A DNA stretch of 64,000 nt from Negativicoccus succinicivorans (GTDB taxonomy: Bacteria > Bacillota > Negativicutes > Veillonellales > Negativicoccaceae): assembly GCF_018372215.1 (NCBI RefSeq), contig NZ_JAHAJN010000003.1, forward strand, positions 62,001 through 126,000. Reading direction: 5' to 3'. The translations under genes and the position numbers were made by a program. Below are positions 50,523 to 59,359 of the stretch, piece after piece. Under the pieces are notes generated by a model. The model did no database searches. It was not told the DNA's origin and saw nothing but the letters and a program-made list of their open reading frames with translations. Positions within the stretch are counted from its first letter, which is position 1, and each line of letters begins with the position of its first letter.

Positions 50523-52175
50523 TTATTGTTCCGCCTGTCGTTTGTGCGTCGCCAGGATGGCTTCATCATTGCTCAGCGTAATCGGTTCGATCGGCGCGAT
50601 TACCTTGCCGCTTTCATCGTAACGCACGACAGCCGGTACGCCCATCGCCTGTTCCAAGCGGGCGAGACCCGTGTTGTAATCGTACAACGCGGTGATGTAA
50701 TTCGTGCGCGCCTGATCCAACGCGAGCTGCGCATCCAGGACATCCAAGTTGATGCCGACGCCGGCGCGGTAACGAATGCGTGCGATCTTGTACGCTTCCT
50801 GCGCCTGCTCTACCGCCTGCGCGGTGGATTGAATCCGTTCTTCCGCGCTGCCGATATTCAAGTAGGCCTGAGTCACATCCAGTTCGATTTGACCGCGCGC
50901 CTGCAAGTAGGTTTCTTCCGCCGCGGCGAGGTCCGCTTTAGCACCTTTTACTTTTCCCGTAGTGGCGCCGCCGTCATAGAGCGGCCAACTCACACCGCCG
51001 GCGACTTTCCAGTCTTCATTTTCAAAGCCCGGAAAATCTTTGTCCTGCCAGCTCATATTCGCCGTCAGCGCGACGGTCGGTTTATTGCCGGCCTTCGCCA
51101 CATTTAATTTTTCTTCACTGGCTTTGACATTCAGTGCCGCCTGCTGTAATTCCCAACGATGCGCCAACGCATAGTCGATGGCCTGCGCGCGTTGGATCGT
51201 AATCGCGCGATGCGGCAGCTCATTGGTATCCGGTACGACTGTCGTAACCGTCGGCAGGCGCAACAGATTGCTCATGTTGGCGCGCGCGAGTTGCACGGCG
51301 TTTTGCGCTTTTATTTGTTTTTCTCGCGCATCCGCTAAAGCGACTTCGGACGAAAGCACGTCGATCCGCGCCACCACGCCCGCATTATAAATCTGCGTCA
51401 CGTTTTTGACGTGTTCCGTCAGATTTTTCACGGCGGTGTCGGCGATGTCGGCAAAATGTTGCGCTTCCATCAACTGGTAGTAGCCTTGCGTGACTTTATA
51501 TTTCAAATCCGCTTCTTCTTTATAGATGCCCCACTCCGCCGCGTCACGACCGTAACGAGCCGCCGCTACCGCGCTTTCGACACGACCGCCCGTCCAAATC
51601 GGCCAAGTGACCGAAAGCGTATTTTGAAAACCGTGATCCTGCGCAAAAGTCATCGGTACCGTTTGCGTTGTGAGAGCTTTATACAAGTCGGTTTTTTTCA
51701 GATCTTCAAGCGTCAAATTCGCTCCCGGGTTCACCAGCTGCAACGCGTTCAACGCGGCCTGCGCGGTCGCGTCGACTTTAGCGGCATGCTCCGGTCCGAG
51801 CGGATGCGGCACGGCGACCGTCTGGCTTTTTTCTTTAAACTTCGACGCGCCGAACTGGAAGTCAAAACTCGGATTCTTTTTCGCCGCTATTTCACTGACG
51901 GCCGCATTGGCCGCCTGCCATTTCGCTTCCGCGATATGCACGGCATAATGATTGACCACGGCGATCTGTACCGCTTCCGATAAAGACAGTTCCAGCGTCT
52001 GCGGCGCCAGCTCTTCGTTCGGATCGACAAGCGTCGGGACGCTTTCCCGTTGCAGCGCGTCCGCCGTGTTGACGATCTTCTTCGTCGCTGAAAGCGGATT
52101 ATCAGTCGCGAATACCGATCCTTGTCCGACTAAAGCGACAGCCGCGAGTACCGCGGCAATTTTTACATAGTTCAT
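50523..52175 (-). CDS. tolC: TolC-family outer-membrane efflux protein
   Basis: A 550-residue OM channel tunnel protein. A signal peptide (to about 23) is followed by two repeated halves, each with long periplasmic helices (EAVQIAVVNHYAVHIAEAKWQAANAAV; second half RAQAIDYALAHRWELQQAALNVKASEEKLNVAKAG) and short barrel strands. The first half carries an inserted Pro/Ala-containing stretch near 115-170. No inner-membrane pump genes are adjacent; in the Mla-TamB run it may serve export or envelope maintenance. Confidence 0.9.
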   Translation of the reverse strand: MNYVKIAAVLAAVALVGQGSVFATDNPLSATKKIVNTADALQRESVPTLVDPNEELAPQTLELSLSEAVQIAVVNHYAVHIAEAKWQAANAAVSEIAAKKNPSFDFQFGASKFKEKSQTVAVPHPLGPEHAAKVDATAQAALNALQLVNPGANLTLEDLKKTDLYKALTTQTVPMTFAQDHGFQNTLSVTWPIWTGGRVESAVAAARYGRDAAEWGIYKEEADLKYKVTQGYYQLMEAQHFADIADTAVKNLTEHVKNVTQIYNAGVVARIDVLSSEVALADAREKQIKAQNAVQLARANMSNLLRLPTVTTVVPDTNELPHRAITIQRAQAIDYALAHRWELQQAALNVKASEEKLNVAKAGNKPTVALTANMSWQDKDFPGFENEDWKVAGGVSWPLYDGGATTGKVKGAKADLAAAEETYLQARGQIELDVTQAYLNIGSAEERIQSTAQAVEQAQEAYKIARIRYRAGVGINLDVLDAQLALDQARTNYITALYDYNTGLARLEQAMGVPAVVRYDESGKVIAPIEPITLSNDEAILATHKRQAEQ

Positions 52176-52203
52176 GTTGATCTCCTCTTAACTCTCTACA
52201 CTT

Positions 52204-53316
52204 TTAAAAAGTATGGTTGACACCGAAATAGTAACCGCCGTTAGGCGCGCTTTCCGGGAAAATCGACTGGGCGACTGCCGACCAGTCCTCCGCTACCGGC
52301 CAACGCGCGCGCAACCGGTATTCGGAATCCTCTAAATTATACGCATCAACCGTGAGCAGGCCTTTGCCGATCTCATAATCAGCCCCCGCTCCGATCTCGC
52401 CGCGAATTAAACCGGCCCGTACCGACCAGCGGCCGTTATGTTTACCGTATTGCAAGCTGGCCAGCGTACCTTTACCGATATCTTCCGCGCCGATCAGGCC
52501 GAACGCATTTTCGTTACCGATGCGCCAATTGGCGTTCAGTGTGGTTTTATGCTTATCCGTATTATATAACATCTCGACTTCGCCGGGCATGGCGAGTGAC
52601 GACCGTTTGAGTCCGCCGATGCGACTGGAAATCCGTCGCGCGTTTTCGCTCGTCACGCGAAAGTTTTCTGCGGTCGCCCGCAAATCGGCGGTTAATTTAC
52701 CGTCGGCATCCAACCGCGCGAGCAACAAATTCACATCGTCCGTCATCTGTTGCAGCGAGGATGTCAGTACGATCATCCGCGCCGACATGTCGTTGGCGTT
52801 GGCCACCGTGGCGCGCAGCTGTTCCTGCATGACGGGATCCCCGATCACTTTGTTAACGCTGTCCATTGCTTCCTGCGTCTTGGCCAGCAGGCGATTGGTT
52901 TCCCGCATGATCGCATCAATGCCGCCGGGCATGCCGCCCGTGATCGTGTCCCCCGGTTGCAGCGCGCCGTTTTTCAAATCGCCGGGCGTAATACGAATAA
53001 ATTTTTCGCCCATCACGCCATCCGCTTCGACCGCGAAATAAGAATCTCTCGGAATCGAAATGCCTTCGTAAATGCGCAGCCGCACTTTCGCGCCATGCGG
53101 CAGTGACGACACCTCTTCGACTTTCCCGACTTCCACGCCGGAATAGCGCACCTGATTACCTTGCGCCAAACCGTTCACTTCCGGAAAAATGCCGTAGATG
53201 TCGTAGCCCTTTTTACCGAAAAACACAAAGTTCGAAAGTTGTGCCAAGACGATCGCCGTCGCGATCAGACCCGCTAAGGTAAACGCTCCGACCTTGGCCT
53301 CCGTTGACCACTTCAT
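52204..53316 (-). CDS. mlaD: MlaD-like MCE protein fused to a C-terminal outer-membrane barrel
   Basis: 370 residues: an N-terminal membrane helix (residues 8-30), one MCE domain (about 38-115; GYDIYGIFPEVNGLAQGNQVRYSGVEVGKVEEV) and a helical rod (about 125-235; TNRLLAKTQEAMDSVNKVIGDP). A region of about 130 residues follows, made of alternating polar/hydrophobic strands and ending GGYYFGVNHTF, as OM barrels do. E. coli MlaD ends soon after its MCE domain. This layout is the trans-envelope MlaD described in Veillonella parvula, thought to link both membranes for phospholipid transfer. The start overlaps mlaF by four bases. Confidence 0.92.
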   Translation of the reverse strand: MKWSTEAKVGAFTLAGLIATAIVLAQLSNFVFFGKKGYDIYGIFPEVNGLAQGNQVRYSGVEVGKVEEVSSLPHGAKVRLRIYEGISIPRDSYFAVEADGVMGEKFIRITPGDLKNGALQPGDTITGGMPGGIDAIMRETNRLLAKTQEAMDSVNKVIGDPVMQEQLRATVANANDMSARMIVLTSSLQQMTDDVNLLLARLDADGKLTADLRATAENFRVTSENARRISSRIGGLKRSSLAMPGEVEMLYNTDKHKTTLNANWRIGNENAFGLIGAEDIGKGTLASLQYGKHNGRWSVRAGLIRGEIGAGADYEIGKGLLTVDAYNLEDSEYRLRARWPVAEDWSAVAQSIFPESAPNGGYYFGVNHTF

Positions 53317-54065
53317 GGGCGCCGCTCCTCCTCATCCAATTCGCTCTTGCCCTGTAAAAAATTCTGTACGAGCGGATTGTCCGATTGCCAAAATGTATCG
53401 GCCGGCGCATCCGCGATAAAACGCCCCTGATGTAAAAACGCGAGTCGATCGGCGACGGTTCGCGCCGAATCGAGCTCGTGCGTAACGACCACGCCGCTCG
53501 TGCCATATTGCCGCTGCGCGCGGCGGATCAGGCGATCGACGGTCGCCGCGCTGATCGGATCAAGCCCCGCCGTCGGTTCGTCATATAAAACGACTTTCGG
53601 TTCAGTCGCCAGCGCGCGCGCCAACGCGACGCGTTTTTTCATGCCGCCGGACAACTGCTGCGGCAACGCATCTTGCCAGTCCGCGAGCCCCACCAGTTGC
53701 AAACGTTCGCGCACATGCGCTGCGATTTCATCTTTGCTCAATTCATTTTGCCGCACCAGACCGAAGGCGACATTTTCACCGACGGTCATGGAATCAAACA
53801 ACGCGGAATATTGGAATACATAGCCCATGTGACGGCGCACTTCATTCCATTGCCGTTCGCTGTAATCCGTCACATCGACCCCGTCGATCAAAACGCGTCC
53901 CGAAGTCGGTTTGATCAAACCGATGAGGACGCGGAGAATCGTCGATTTGCCCGAGCCGGATGCGCCCAAAATAACGAGCGTTTCTCCCGCCGCCACGGTC
54001 AGATCCACGCCGCGCAGGATTTCGCGTTCGCCGAAGCGCACCGTCACGTCCTGTAATTCAATCAT
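53313..54065 (-). CDS. mlaF: Mla phospholipid transporter ATPase
   Basis: A 250-residue ABC ATPase energising the MlaE permease. Walker A GASGSGKST is at residues 34-42, a Q-loop lies in GYVFQYSALFDSMTVGENVAF, the signature is LSGGMKKR, Walker B is VVLYDEPTAGLDP, and the H-loop is VVTHELDS. It starts nine bases after mlaE and overlaps mlaD. Confidence 0.95.
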   Translation of the reverse strand: MIELQDVTVRFGEREILRGVDLTVAAGETLVILGASGSGKSTILRVLIGLIKPTSGRVLIDGVDVTDYSERQWNEVRRHMGYVFQYSALFDSMTVGENVAFGLVRQNELSKDEIAAHVRERLQLVGLADWQDALPQQLSGGMKKRVALARALATEPKVVLYDEPTAGLDPISAATVDRLIRRAQRQYGTSGVVVTHELDSARTVADRLAFLHQGRFIADAPADTFWQSDNPLVQNFLQGKSELDEEERRP

Positions 54066-54074
54066 CTTCGCCTC

Positions 54075-54839
54075 TTAAAATAAAATACTCGACAACAAAT
54101 AGTTGACGGCAAAAATCATCATAATGGAATACATTACGGTTTCGGTCGCCGCTTTACCGACGCCTTCCGCGCCGGCGGTCGCGAGCATGCCGCGGCTGCA
54201 GCCGACGATCGCGACAATCATCCCGAAGACGACCGCTTTAATCATGCCGAGGTAGACATCGCTCGGCGTGACAAACATCTCAATCGAACGCCAAAACGTG
54301 TAAGCGGAAATACCGTTATTCAATGTACAGACCAAAACGCCGCCGAAGGTGCCGATGATCAGTCCCAAGACATTTAAAAGCGGCAGCATGATCATGCACG
54401 CCGCCATGCGCGGCACCACGAGGTAGCTGATCGGATCGGTCGCCAGCACGCGCAAAGCGTCGATTTGCTCGGTGACTTTCATCGTGCCGATCTCGGCCGT
54501 GATCGCCGCGCCGCCGCGGCCCGCTAAGACGACGCCGCATAATACCGGCCCCAATTCTCGGCCCATCCCGAGCGAGACGATCGCGCCGATGGAAAATTGC
54601 GCGCCGAAACGCGACAGCTCGGTGGCGATCTGCAAGGTCAGCACCATGCCGGTGAACAACAGCGTCAGCGCGACAATCGGAAACGAGCCGACGCCCAGCA
54701 GCGCCATCTGTTTAACGGTCTGGCGCATATTGAGCGAAGTAATGCGCTGCCACGCCGCGATCAACAATTGAACGGCGGCGCCGATCTGCGCCAAAACATA
54801 TATCGTTGAACGTCCGAGCGAGGTCAGAATTTCGTTCAC
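54075..54839 (-). CDS. mlaE: Mla phospholipid transporter permease
   Basis: 254 residues, an inner-membrane permease with about five helices. It shows the MlaE signature LGMGRELGPVLCGVVLAGRGGAAITAEIGTMKVTEQIDALRVLATDP near residue 80-125. The start is the GTG at 54839, with TAGGAGG nine bases upstream; longer frames have no ribosome binding site. It is the first gene of the Mla-Tol-Tam-Bam run. No mlaB or mlaC is present, consistent with a direct MlaD bridge. Confidence 0.93.
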   Translation of the reverse strand: MNEILTSLGRSTIYVLAQIGAAVQLLIAAWQRITSLNMRQTVKQMALLGVGSFPIVALTLLFTGMVLTLQIATELSRFGAQFSIGAIVSLGMGRELGPVLCGVVLAGRGGAAITAEIGTMKVTEQIDALRVLATDPISYLVVPRMAACMIMLPLLNVLGLIIGTFGGVLVCTLNNGISAYTFWRSIEMFVTPSDVYLGMIKAVVFGMIVAIVGCSRGMLATAGAEGVGKAATETVMYSIMMIFAVNYLLSSILF

Positions 54840-54962
54840 AACGCGCTTCCTCCTAAATACACTATTATGATTTATTTTAGCACATTTAACGCCCCGACGT
54901 CCCCGTATAAAGCGCACTTTTCATTTTTCAGACAGGCGCGCCAGCCGTTTTTTCGAAATTTT

Positions 54963-54996
54963 AAAAGCAGCTGCGTAATAACAGCTGCTTTTGTAT
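54963..54996 (-). terminator. Terminator after the 2-oxoacid oxidoreductase genes
   Basis: On the minus strand AAAAGCAGCTG-(8 bases)-CAGCTGCTTTT is an 11-bp stem with a short T-run. It separates the kor genes from mlaE. Confidence 0.75.
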
Positions 54997-55019
54997 TATT
55001 TTGTCCCCGTTTCAGGAGA

Positions 55020-55883
55020 TTAACGAAATGCCGCAATGAGGTCGGTAAACGTTTTTTCATTAATCGTTTCGACCTTGGCGGCTAACGGCTCTTCCGCAAG
55101 ATCAATCAAATCTTCATAACTCGGACGATCTTTTTCTTCGTAGAGCACGCCGGTAATCAAACCTTCCCGTTCATTCAACAGCGTCAACGCGCGCGCTTTG
55201 TCAGCGGGATCGTAATCGGCCACATCGCTCACATCGGTGAGATGTTCTTTGAACCATTCATACGTATTGTATTTATTGTACGTAACGCAAGGCGTAAAGA
55301 CATTGATGAAAGAGAAGCCGTGGTAATCCATGCCGCGCATGATGATATCCACGAGACCGCGCCGGTCCAGCGCGTATCCCTGCGCCACAAATCCCGCGCC
55401 GGCGGCGAGCGCCATCGACGATACCGCCAGCGGCGTTTCCACATTGCCGTGCGGCGTCGTCTTGGTCACGAAGCCGAGCGAACTGCGCGGACTGGTCTGG
55501 CCTTTGGTAAGACCGTAGACATGGTTATCGAAAACGATGTAGGTAATATTCAAATTACGCTTAATCGCATGGATGGTGTGTCCCATGCCGATCGCGTACG
55601 CGTCGCCGTCGCCCGAGCAGACCACCACTTCCAAGTCGCGGTTCGCCAATTTCACGCCCTGCGCGAACGGCAATGCGCGACCATGCGTCGTATGCGCGCC
55701 GTAGCAGTACAGGTAACCGCCGATGCGGCTCGAACAACCGATGCCGGAAATCAGCATTAATTTTTTAAAAGGAATATTTCGTTTCGAAGCGGCTTCCTGA
55801 ATCGCCATCTGAATGCCGAAGTCGCCGCAGCCGGGGCACCAGTTCGGCTGAATCGCGTTTTTATACTCCCGTGCGTTCGCCAT
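55020..55883 (-). CDS. 2-oxoacid:ferredoxin oxidoreductase, beta subunit
   Basis: A 287-residue TPP-binding subunit that oxidises a 2-oxoacid with ferredoxin as acceptor. It has WCPGCGDFGIQ, ISGIGCSSRIGGYLYCYGAHTTHGRALPFAQGVKLAN, and the TPP/Mg motif CSGDGDAYAIGMGHTIHAIKRN. The C-terminal residues lack ferredoxin cysteine clusters. The pattern is that of KorB (2-oxoglutarate), but 2-oxoisovalerate or pyruvate cannot be excluded. It overlaps the alpha gene by one base (TGATG). Confidence 0.92.
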   Translation of the reverse strand: MANAREYKNAIQPNWCPGCGDFGIQMAIQEAASKRNIPFKKLMLISGIGCSSRIGGYLYCYGAHTTHGRALPFAQGVKLANRDLEVVVCSGDGDAYAIGMGHTIHAIKRNLNITYIVFDNHVYGLTKGQTSPRSSLGFVTKTTPHGNVETPLAVSSMALAAGAGFVAQGYALDRRGLVDIIMRGMDYHGFSFINVFTPCVTYNKYNTYEWFKEHLTDVSDVADYDPADKARALTLLNEREGLITGVLYEEKDRPSYEDLIDLAEEPLAAKVETINEKTFTDLIAAFR

Positions 55884-57631
55884 CAGAGCACCTCCTTGAC
55901 GCGGGCTACAATCTGACTCGGCGTCAGTGTCAGTCCGTCATAACGTTTTAACATGGAAAACGGCGCCAATTCGGGCAAATGCATCGTCAGAAGCTTAGTA
56001 AGTTGCCCCGTCGCGTTTTGTTCGAGTACGAGCACTTTTTTCGCCTTTTCGACATACGGGCGCAAGGCTTCGGTCGGGAACGGCTCCAGGAGTCGCAAAC
56101 CGATGCGATTGACTTTAACGCCTTCCTTGCGTAAAGGCTCCGCCGCCTCCGCGGCCGCGCCGCAGGCGGAATTGATCGAAATCAGCAGCACGTCGGCCTC
56201 TTCCGTCGGCGCATCGACGGCGAGCGGCGCGAAATGATCGGCCACTGTCGTGAATTTACGCAAACGTTTATCCGTCTGTACGACGCGATTCGACGGCGCT
56301 TCCGCCGGCTTGCCGACCGTGTCGTGTTCCAAACCGGTGGACAGGAACATGCCGTTCGGCGTGCCCGGAATCGTTCGCGGCGAAATGCCCGATTCGGTAT
56401 CGGCGAAACGCGCGAAATAATCCGGTCGAACCAGTTCCGGCAAATCCTTCGTCTGCAAATTACCGCGTTCAATTTTGACGCGGCTGAGATCGAGCGCCGG
56501 TACGCTCTGTTTATTTAAACCCTGCTGCAAATCGGCCAAAACAATGACCGGGCATTGGTATTGCTCCGCGAGATTGAATGCTTCCGCCGTCACGTAGAAG
56601 CATTCCTCGGTGGAGGTCGGCGCGACGACAATTTTGCCCACGTCGCCGTGCGCGCTGTAAATCGCCGCCATGATATCGCTTTGTTCGACCTTGGTCGCCA
56701 TGCCCGTCGACGGGCCGGCTCGCATGACATCAATAATGACCATCGGAATCTCCGCAATCGTCGCCAGCGAAATCGATTCCGCCATCAGCGACAAACCCGG
56801 GCCCGATGTCGCGGTGAACGCGCGGACGCCGGCGAAGTTCGCGCCGATCGCCATCATGCAAGACGCCAGTTCGTCTTCCGTTTGCACAACGGCGCCGTGC
56901 ACGCGGTCAATCGCCTGAATCATGTATTCCATAATTTCGGACGCCGGCGTAATCGGGTAGCTCGCCATGAAGCGGGCGCCCGCCGCGAGAGCGCCGAGTG
57001 CGATCGCTTCGTTCCCCATCAAAAACAGCAGGTCGGCATCCGGCGGTTCAGGCAAGGTTCCGGGCGCGGCAAAGTTATCTTTCTGCTCGTCGACCAGACG
57101 CGCCCCTTCGTTGAATGCGCGCACGTTGGCCGCGATCACTTCCTGCGTCTTTTTCGCGAAACGTTCCGAAATCGCCGCGATGAAACGTTCGCGCGGGAAT
57201 CCCAAGTACGCGACCGACATGCCGAGCGCCACAATGTTTTTCATTTGCAGCGAGCCGCATTCTTTGGCGGTATCCGTGATCGGCAAAGCCAGGAGCGTGA
57301 CACCCGCCGGCAAACGATCGCCTTTCGGCGCAAACTTCGTATCGGCGATCAACACGCCGCCCGAACGCAATTCGTGGCCGTGCTGATCAATCGTTTCCTG
57401 ATCAAGCGCGATTAAGTTGTCCACGCCTTCGCCGATCGTCCCCAACCGGTGACTGGCGATCCGCAATGCGAAGGTCGTATGACCGCCCTTGATGCGAGAC
57501 GCGAATAAACGCTGGGAAAACAGGGAGTAGCCGAGCGCGGCGAGCACTTTGGCGAGAATTTCACCGCCGGATTCAATTCCTTCGCCCTGCTGGCCGCCCA
57601 TCTTCCAGACAAAATCTTCTCTTGTCTGCAA
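55883..57631 (-). CDS. 2-oxoacid:ferredoxin oxidoreductase, fused gamma-alpha subunit
   Basis: 582 residues. The N-terminal gamma domain (about 1-185; GGQQGEGIESGGEILAKVLAALGY, KGGHTTFALRI) is fused to the alpha domain (about 200-582; NEAIALGALAAGARFMASYPITPASEIME, GPGLSLMAESISLATIAEIPMVIIDVMRAGPSTGM). This is the KorA layout. GGAGGAGGG is followed after six bases by TTG at 57631, the likely start; a GTG six codons upstream would put that site inside the gene. It probably makes succinyl-CoA or a related acyl-CoA in an incomplete anaerobic TCA route. It lies 31 bases after a DUF3298 gene. Confidence 0.92.
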   Translation of the reverse strand: MQTREDFVWKMGGQQGEGIESGGEILAKVLAALGYSLFSQRLFASRIKGGHTTFALRIASHRLGTIGEGVDNLIALDQETIDQHGHELRSGGVLIADTKFAPKGDRLPAGVTLLALPITDTAKECGSLQMKNIVALGMSVAYLGFPRERFIAAISERFAKKTQEVIAANVRAFNEGARLVDEQKDNFAAPGTLPEPPDADLLFLMGNEAIALGALAAGARFMASYPITPASEIMEYMIQAIDRVHGAVVQTEDELASCMMAIGANFAGVRAFTATSGPGLSLMAESISLATIAEIPMVIIDVMRAGPSTGMATKVEQSDIMAAIYSAHGDVGKIVVAPTSTEECFYVTAEAFNLAEQYQCPVIVLADLQQGLNKQSVPALDLSRVKIERGNLQTKDLPELVRPDYFARFADTESGISPRTIPGTPNGMFLSTGLEHDTVGKPAEAPSNRVVQTDKRLRKFTTVADHFAPLAVDAPTEEADVLLISINSACGAAAEAAEPLRKEGVKVNRIGLRLLEPFPTEALRPYVEKAKKVLVLEQNATGQLTKLLTMHLPELAPFSMLKRYDGLTLTPSQIVARVKEVL

Positions 57632-57662
57632 AGTAAAACCCTCCTCCACTGACTGCTATGCT

Positions 57663-58295
57663 TCAGTTATGTTGCAAGCGCGCCGGAACGACGACTTCCA
57701 ACACGCCCGTCGCGTACGGAGCAATTTGCGCCGGGTTGAAAATCACCACGGCGTCGCCGTGATCATTCAAATAGTACGGCAAATCATTGTAGACGGCCGT
57801 CGCTTTGGCAAGTTCTTCCGGCCAGTATTCGATCGCCCGCGCCGTTAGCGCGCGTTGCACGTAAGCGCGTACTAACCGATTCGTCGCGGCATTGGAGCGC
57901 TCTCCTAAAAAGTCCGCTAATGTAACCGTTTGTCCGTTTTGTTTATCAAACACCCAAGCCCGCCATTGCGTGTCTGGATGCGCGCCGCCGTCAAACGAGG
58001 TGCCTTTCGCCACCACGGAAAGATAGCGGTCGCTCTGGTAAGTCACTTGCTGGCTGTACATCTGCCAGTGGTCCAATACGGGACCCGTCGCCGGCGCTTC
58101 TTTAGCCAGTAATTGCGCACCCGCATGCTGCGCGCGCGCCACATCTTTCGCAAGCATCGCATTGATCTTCGCTTCCACGCGCGGCCGCTCGGAAAGGCTT
58201 ACACTGACCCCCGCCACATCATTGTAATCGTTGGCGCTCGCCGTGCCGAGCGCGAGCGTCATCATGACGCCTGCCAAAAGAAATATTTTTTTCAT
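57663..58295 (-). CDS. Secreted DUF3298/RsiV-like protein 1
   Basis: A 210-residue exported protein with a signal peptide (to about 21, GTASA). Its DUF3298-type C-terminal domain has YQSDRYLSVVAKGTSFDGGAHPDTQWRAWVFDKQNGQTVTLADFL and PYYLNDHGDAVVIFNPAQIAPYATG. In RsiV this domain binds lysozyme; other members are of unknown function. A paralogue lies upstream. There is no lipobox. No sigma factor is adjacent, so an anti-sigma role is unlikely. Confidence 0.8.
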   Translation of the reverse strand: MKKIFLLAGVMMTLALGTASANDYNDVAGVSVSLSERPRVEAKINAMLAKDVARAQHAGAQLLAKEAPATGPVLDHWQMYSQQVTYQSDRYLSVVAKGTSFDGGAHPDTQWRAWVFDKQNGQTVTLADFLGERSNAATNRLVRAYVQRALTARAIEYWPEELAKATAVYNDLPYYLNDHGDAVVIFNPAQIAPYATGVLEVVVPARLQHN

Positions 58296-58331
58296 AAAGT
58301 TCTCCCACTTTCTCTCATTCTATTTATTAAT

Positions 58332-58352
58332 GACCGCCGCCAACAGGCGGCG
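58332..58352 (-). other. Hairpin between the two DUF3298 genes
   Basis: An inverted repeat GCCGCC-TGTT-GGCGGC with extra G-C flanks lies in the 69-base gap. It has no proper T-run, so it is an attenuator or stability hairpin rather than a clear terminator. Confidence 0.4.
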
Positions 58353-58364
58353 CACCTGTCCGAT

Positions 58365-59000
58365 TCATTTGCGCAGCGACGATACGTCGATGCTGATCAG
58401 TCCCGAAGCGTACGGCGCGATTTCATACTGATTGAACAGCAACATCGCGTGTCCCGCCTGATCGATATAGTAATTGTATGGATCATCCGTCGCGAGCGCC
58501 GCCGGCAACTCGTCTTCAAAGTACGCTACATTGCGCGCGTCCAAATCGTTGCGGACTACATCTCCCAGCAGCGTCCGCAACTCCGCGCGGGAGCGGCCGA
58601 GATATTGTTCCAGCGTGACTTTCTCGCCCGTCTTCGTGGCGAACACGAGTCCGCGCGTTTCGGTGTAGCCGTGCGGACCGCCTTCGTACGTATATTCCTG
58701 CGTCAAAAAGGAAATATATTGCTCCCCGCAGTACGTCGCTTTTTGCGTGTAGTTATGTTCATACGGCCAGCTGCGTTCTGGCATGCTTTGCGCTTCGGCC
58801 TGAATTTTTTCGCCATTTTGGCGCGCTTCGCTCGTATAATGAGCCAATGCTTCATTAATGCGCGCGGAAGCGACCGGTTGACCGGATATTTTTACCTCGC
58901 CCTGACTCCATGTCGTCGTAGTCGTCGGCATCGCGCAGGCGCTGAGTGAAACCGCGGTCAGTAAACCGCAAAGTAAAGTTAATTTACGTAGATTTTTCAT
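58365..59000 (-). CDS. DUF3298/RsiV-like lipoprotein 2
   Basis: A 211-residue paralogue of the preceding protein, but a lipoprotein: the lipobox SLSAC gives C22. Domain motifs are CGEQYISFLTQEYTYEGGPHGYTETRGLVFATKTGEKVTLEQYLG and YYIDQAGHAMLLFNQYEIAPYASG. GGAGG precedes the ATG. The pair probably arose by tandem duplication, and one copy is lipid-anchored. Confidence 0.82.
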   Translation of the reverse strand: MKNLRKLTLLCGLLTAVSLSACAMPTTTTTWSQGEVKISGQPVASARINEALAHYTSEARQNGEKIQAEAQSMPERSWPYEHNYTQKATYCGEQYISFLTQEYTYEGGPHGYTETRGLVFATKTGEKVTLEQYLGRSRAELRTLLGDVVRNDLDARNVAYFEDELPAALATDDPYNYYIDQAGHAMLLFNQYEIAPYASGLISIDVSSLRK

Positions 59001-59359
59001 GGGATTCCTCCGTTCTTTTACAAAACCTTCTCTTATAAGTGTACGCTATTTGAAGCAGGTATGCCACCCTAAAGAAATGCTGTAAAAAAACTTTTCATGC
59101 GGGCTCTTCGTCAATACGTGCCTAAGCTCGTTACTTTTATTTTACAATGATTTATTTCTTTTTCCAAAGTGGAACAACGGCGGCCGTTCTGTCCAACAGT
59201 GCGCGAATGACAAGCGCAGAATACAGCGCCGCTTTTACCCCCGCCGCAGGCGCTGCCCCGACATGCGCACATGATGCCCGGCAGAAAATAAAAAACAGAC
59301 CGCAAAGGTCTGTTTTTTATTCTATTTATAACTTTGTACATTGCCGCATCGGTTGGCAT
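59001..59359. other. Intergenic region between truA and the DUF3298 lipoprotein gene
   Basis: 359 bases. It holds the truA terminator (59290-59318) and an upstream region for the lipoprotein gene with only weak promoter elements. On the minus strand an open frame of about 50 codons (59153 upward) has no start or ribosome binding site and runs through the terminator; I do not count it as a gene. In many Firmicutes rplM-rpsI follow truA; they are absent here. Confidence 0.5.
59290..59318 (-). terminator. Terminator after truA
   Basis: AAAAAACAGACC-GCAAA-GGTCTGTTTTTT, a 12-bp perfect stem, ends the ecf-truA operon. Confidence 0.9.

Noticed and set aside
59153..59310. Minus-strand open frame of about 50 codons after truA
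   Set aside because: It has no start or ribosome binding site, and it runs through the truA terminator.
59001..59359. Expected rplM-rpsI genes after truA
   Set aside because: No reading frame resembling either ribosomal protein is present in the gap; they must lie elsewhere.
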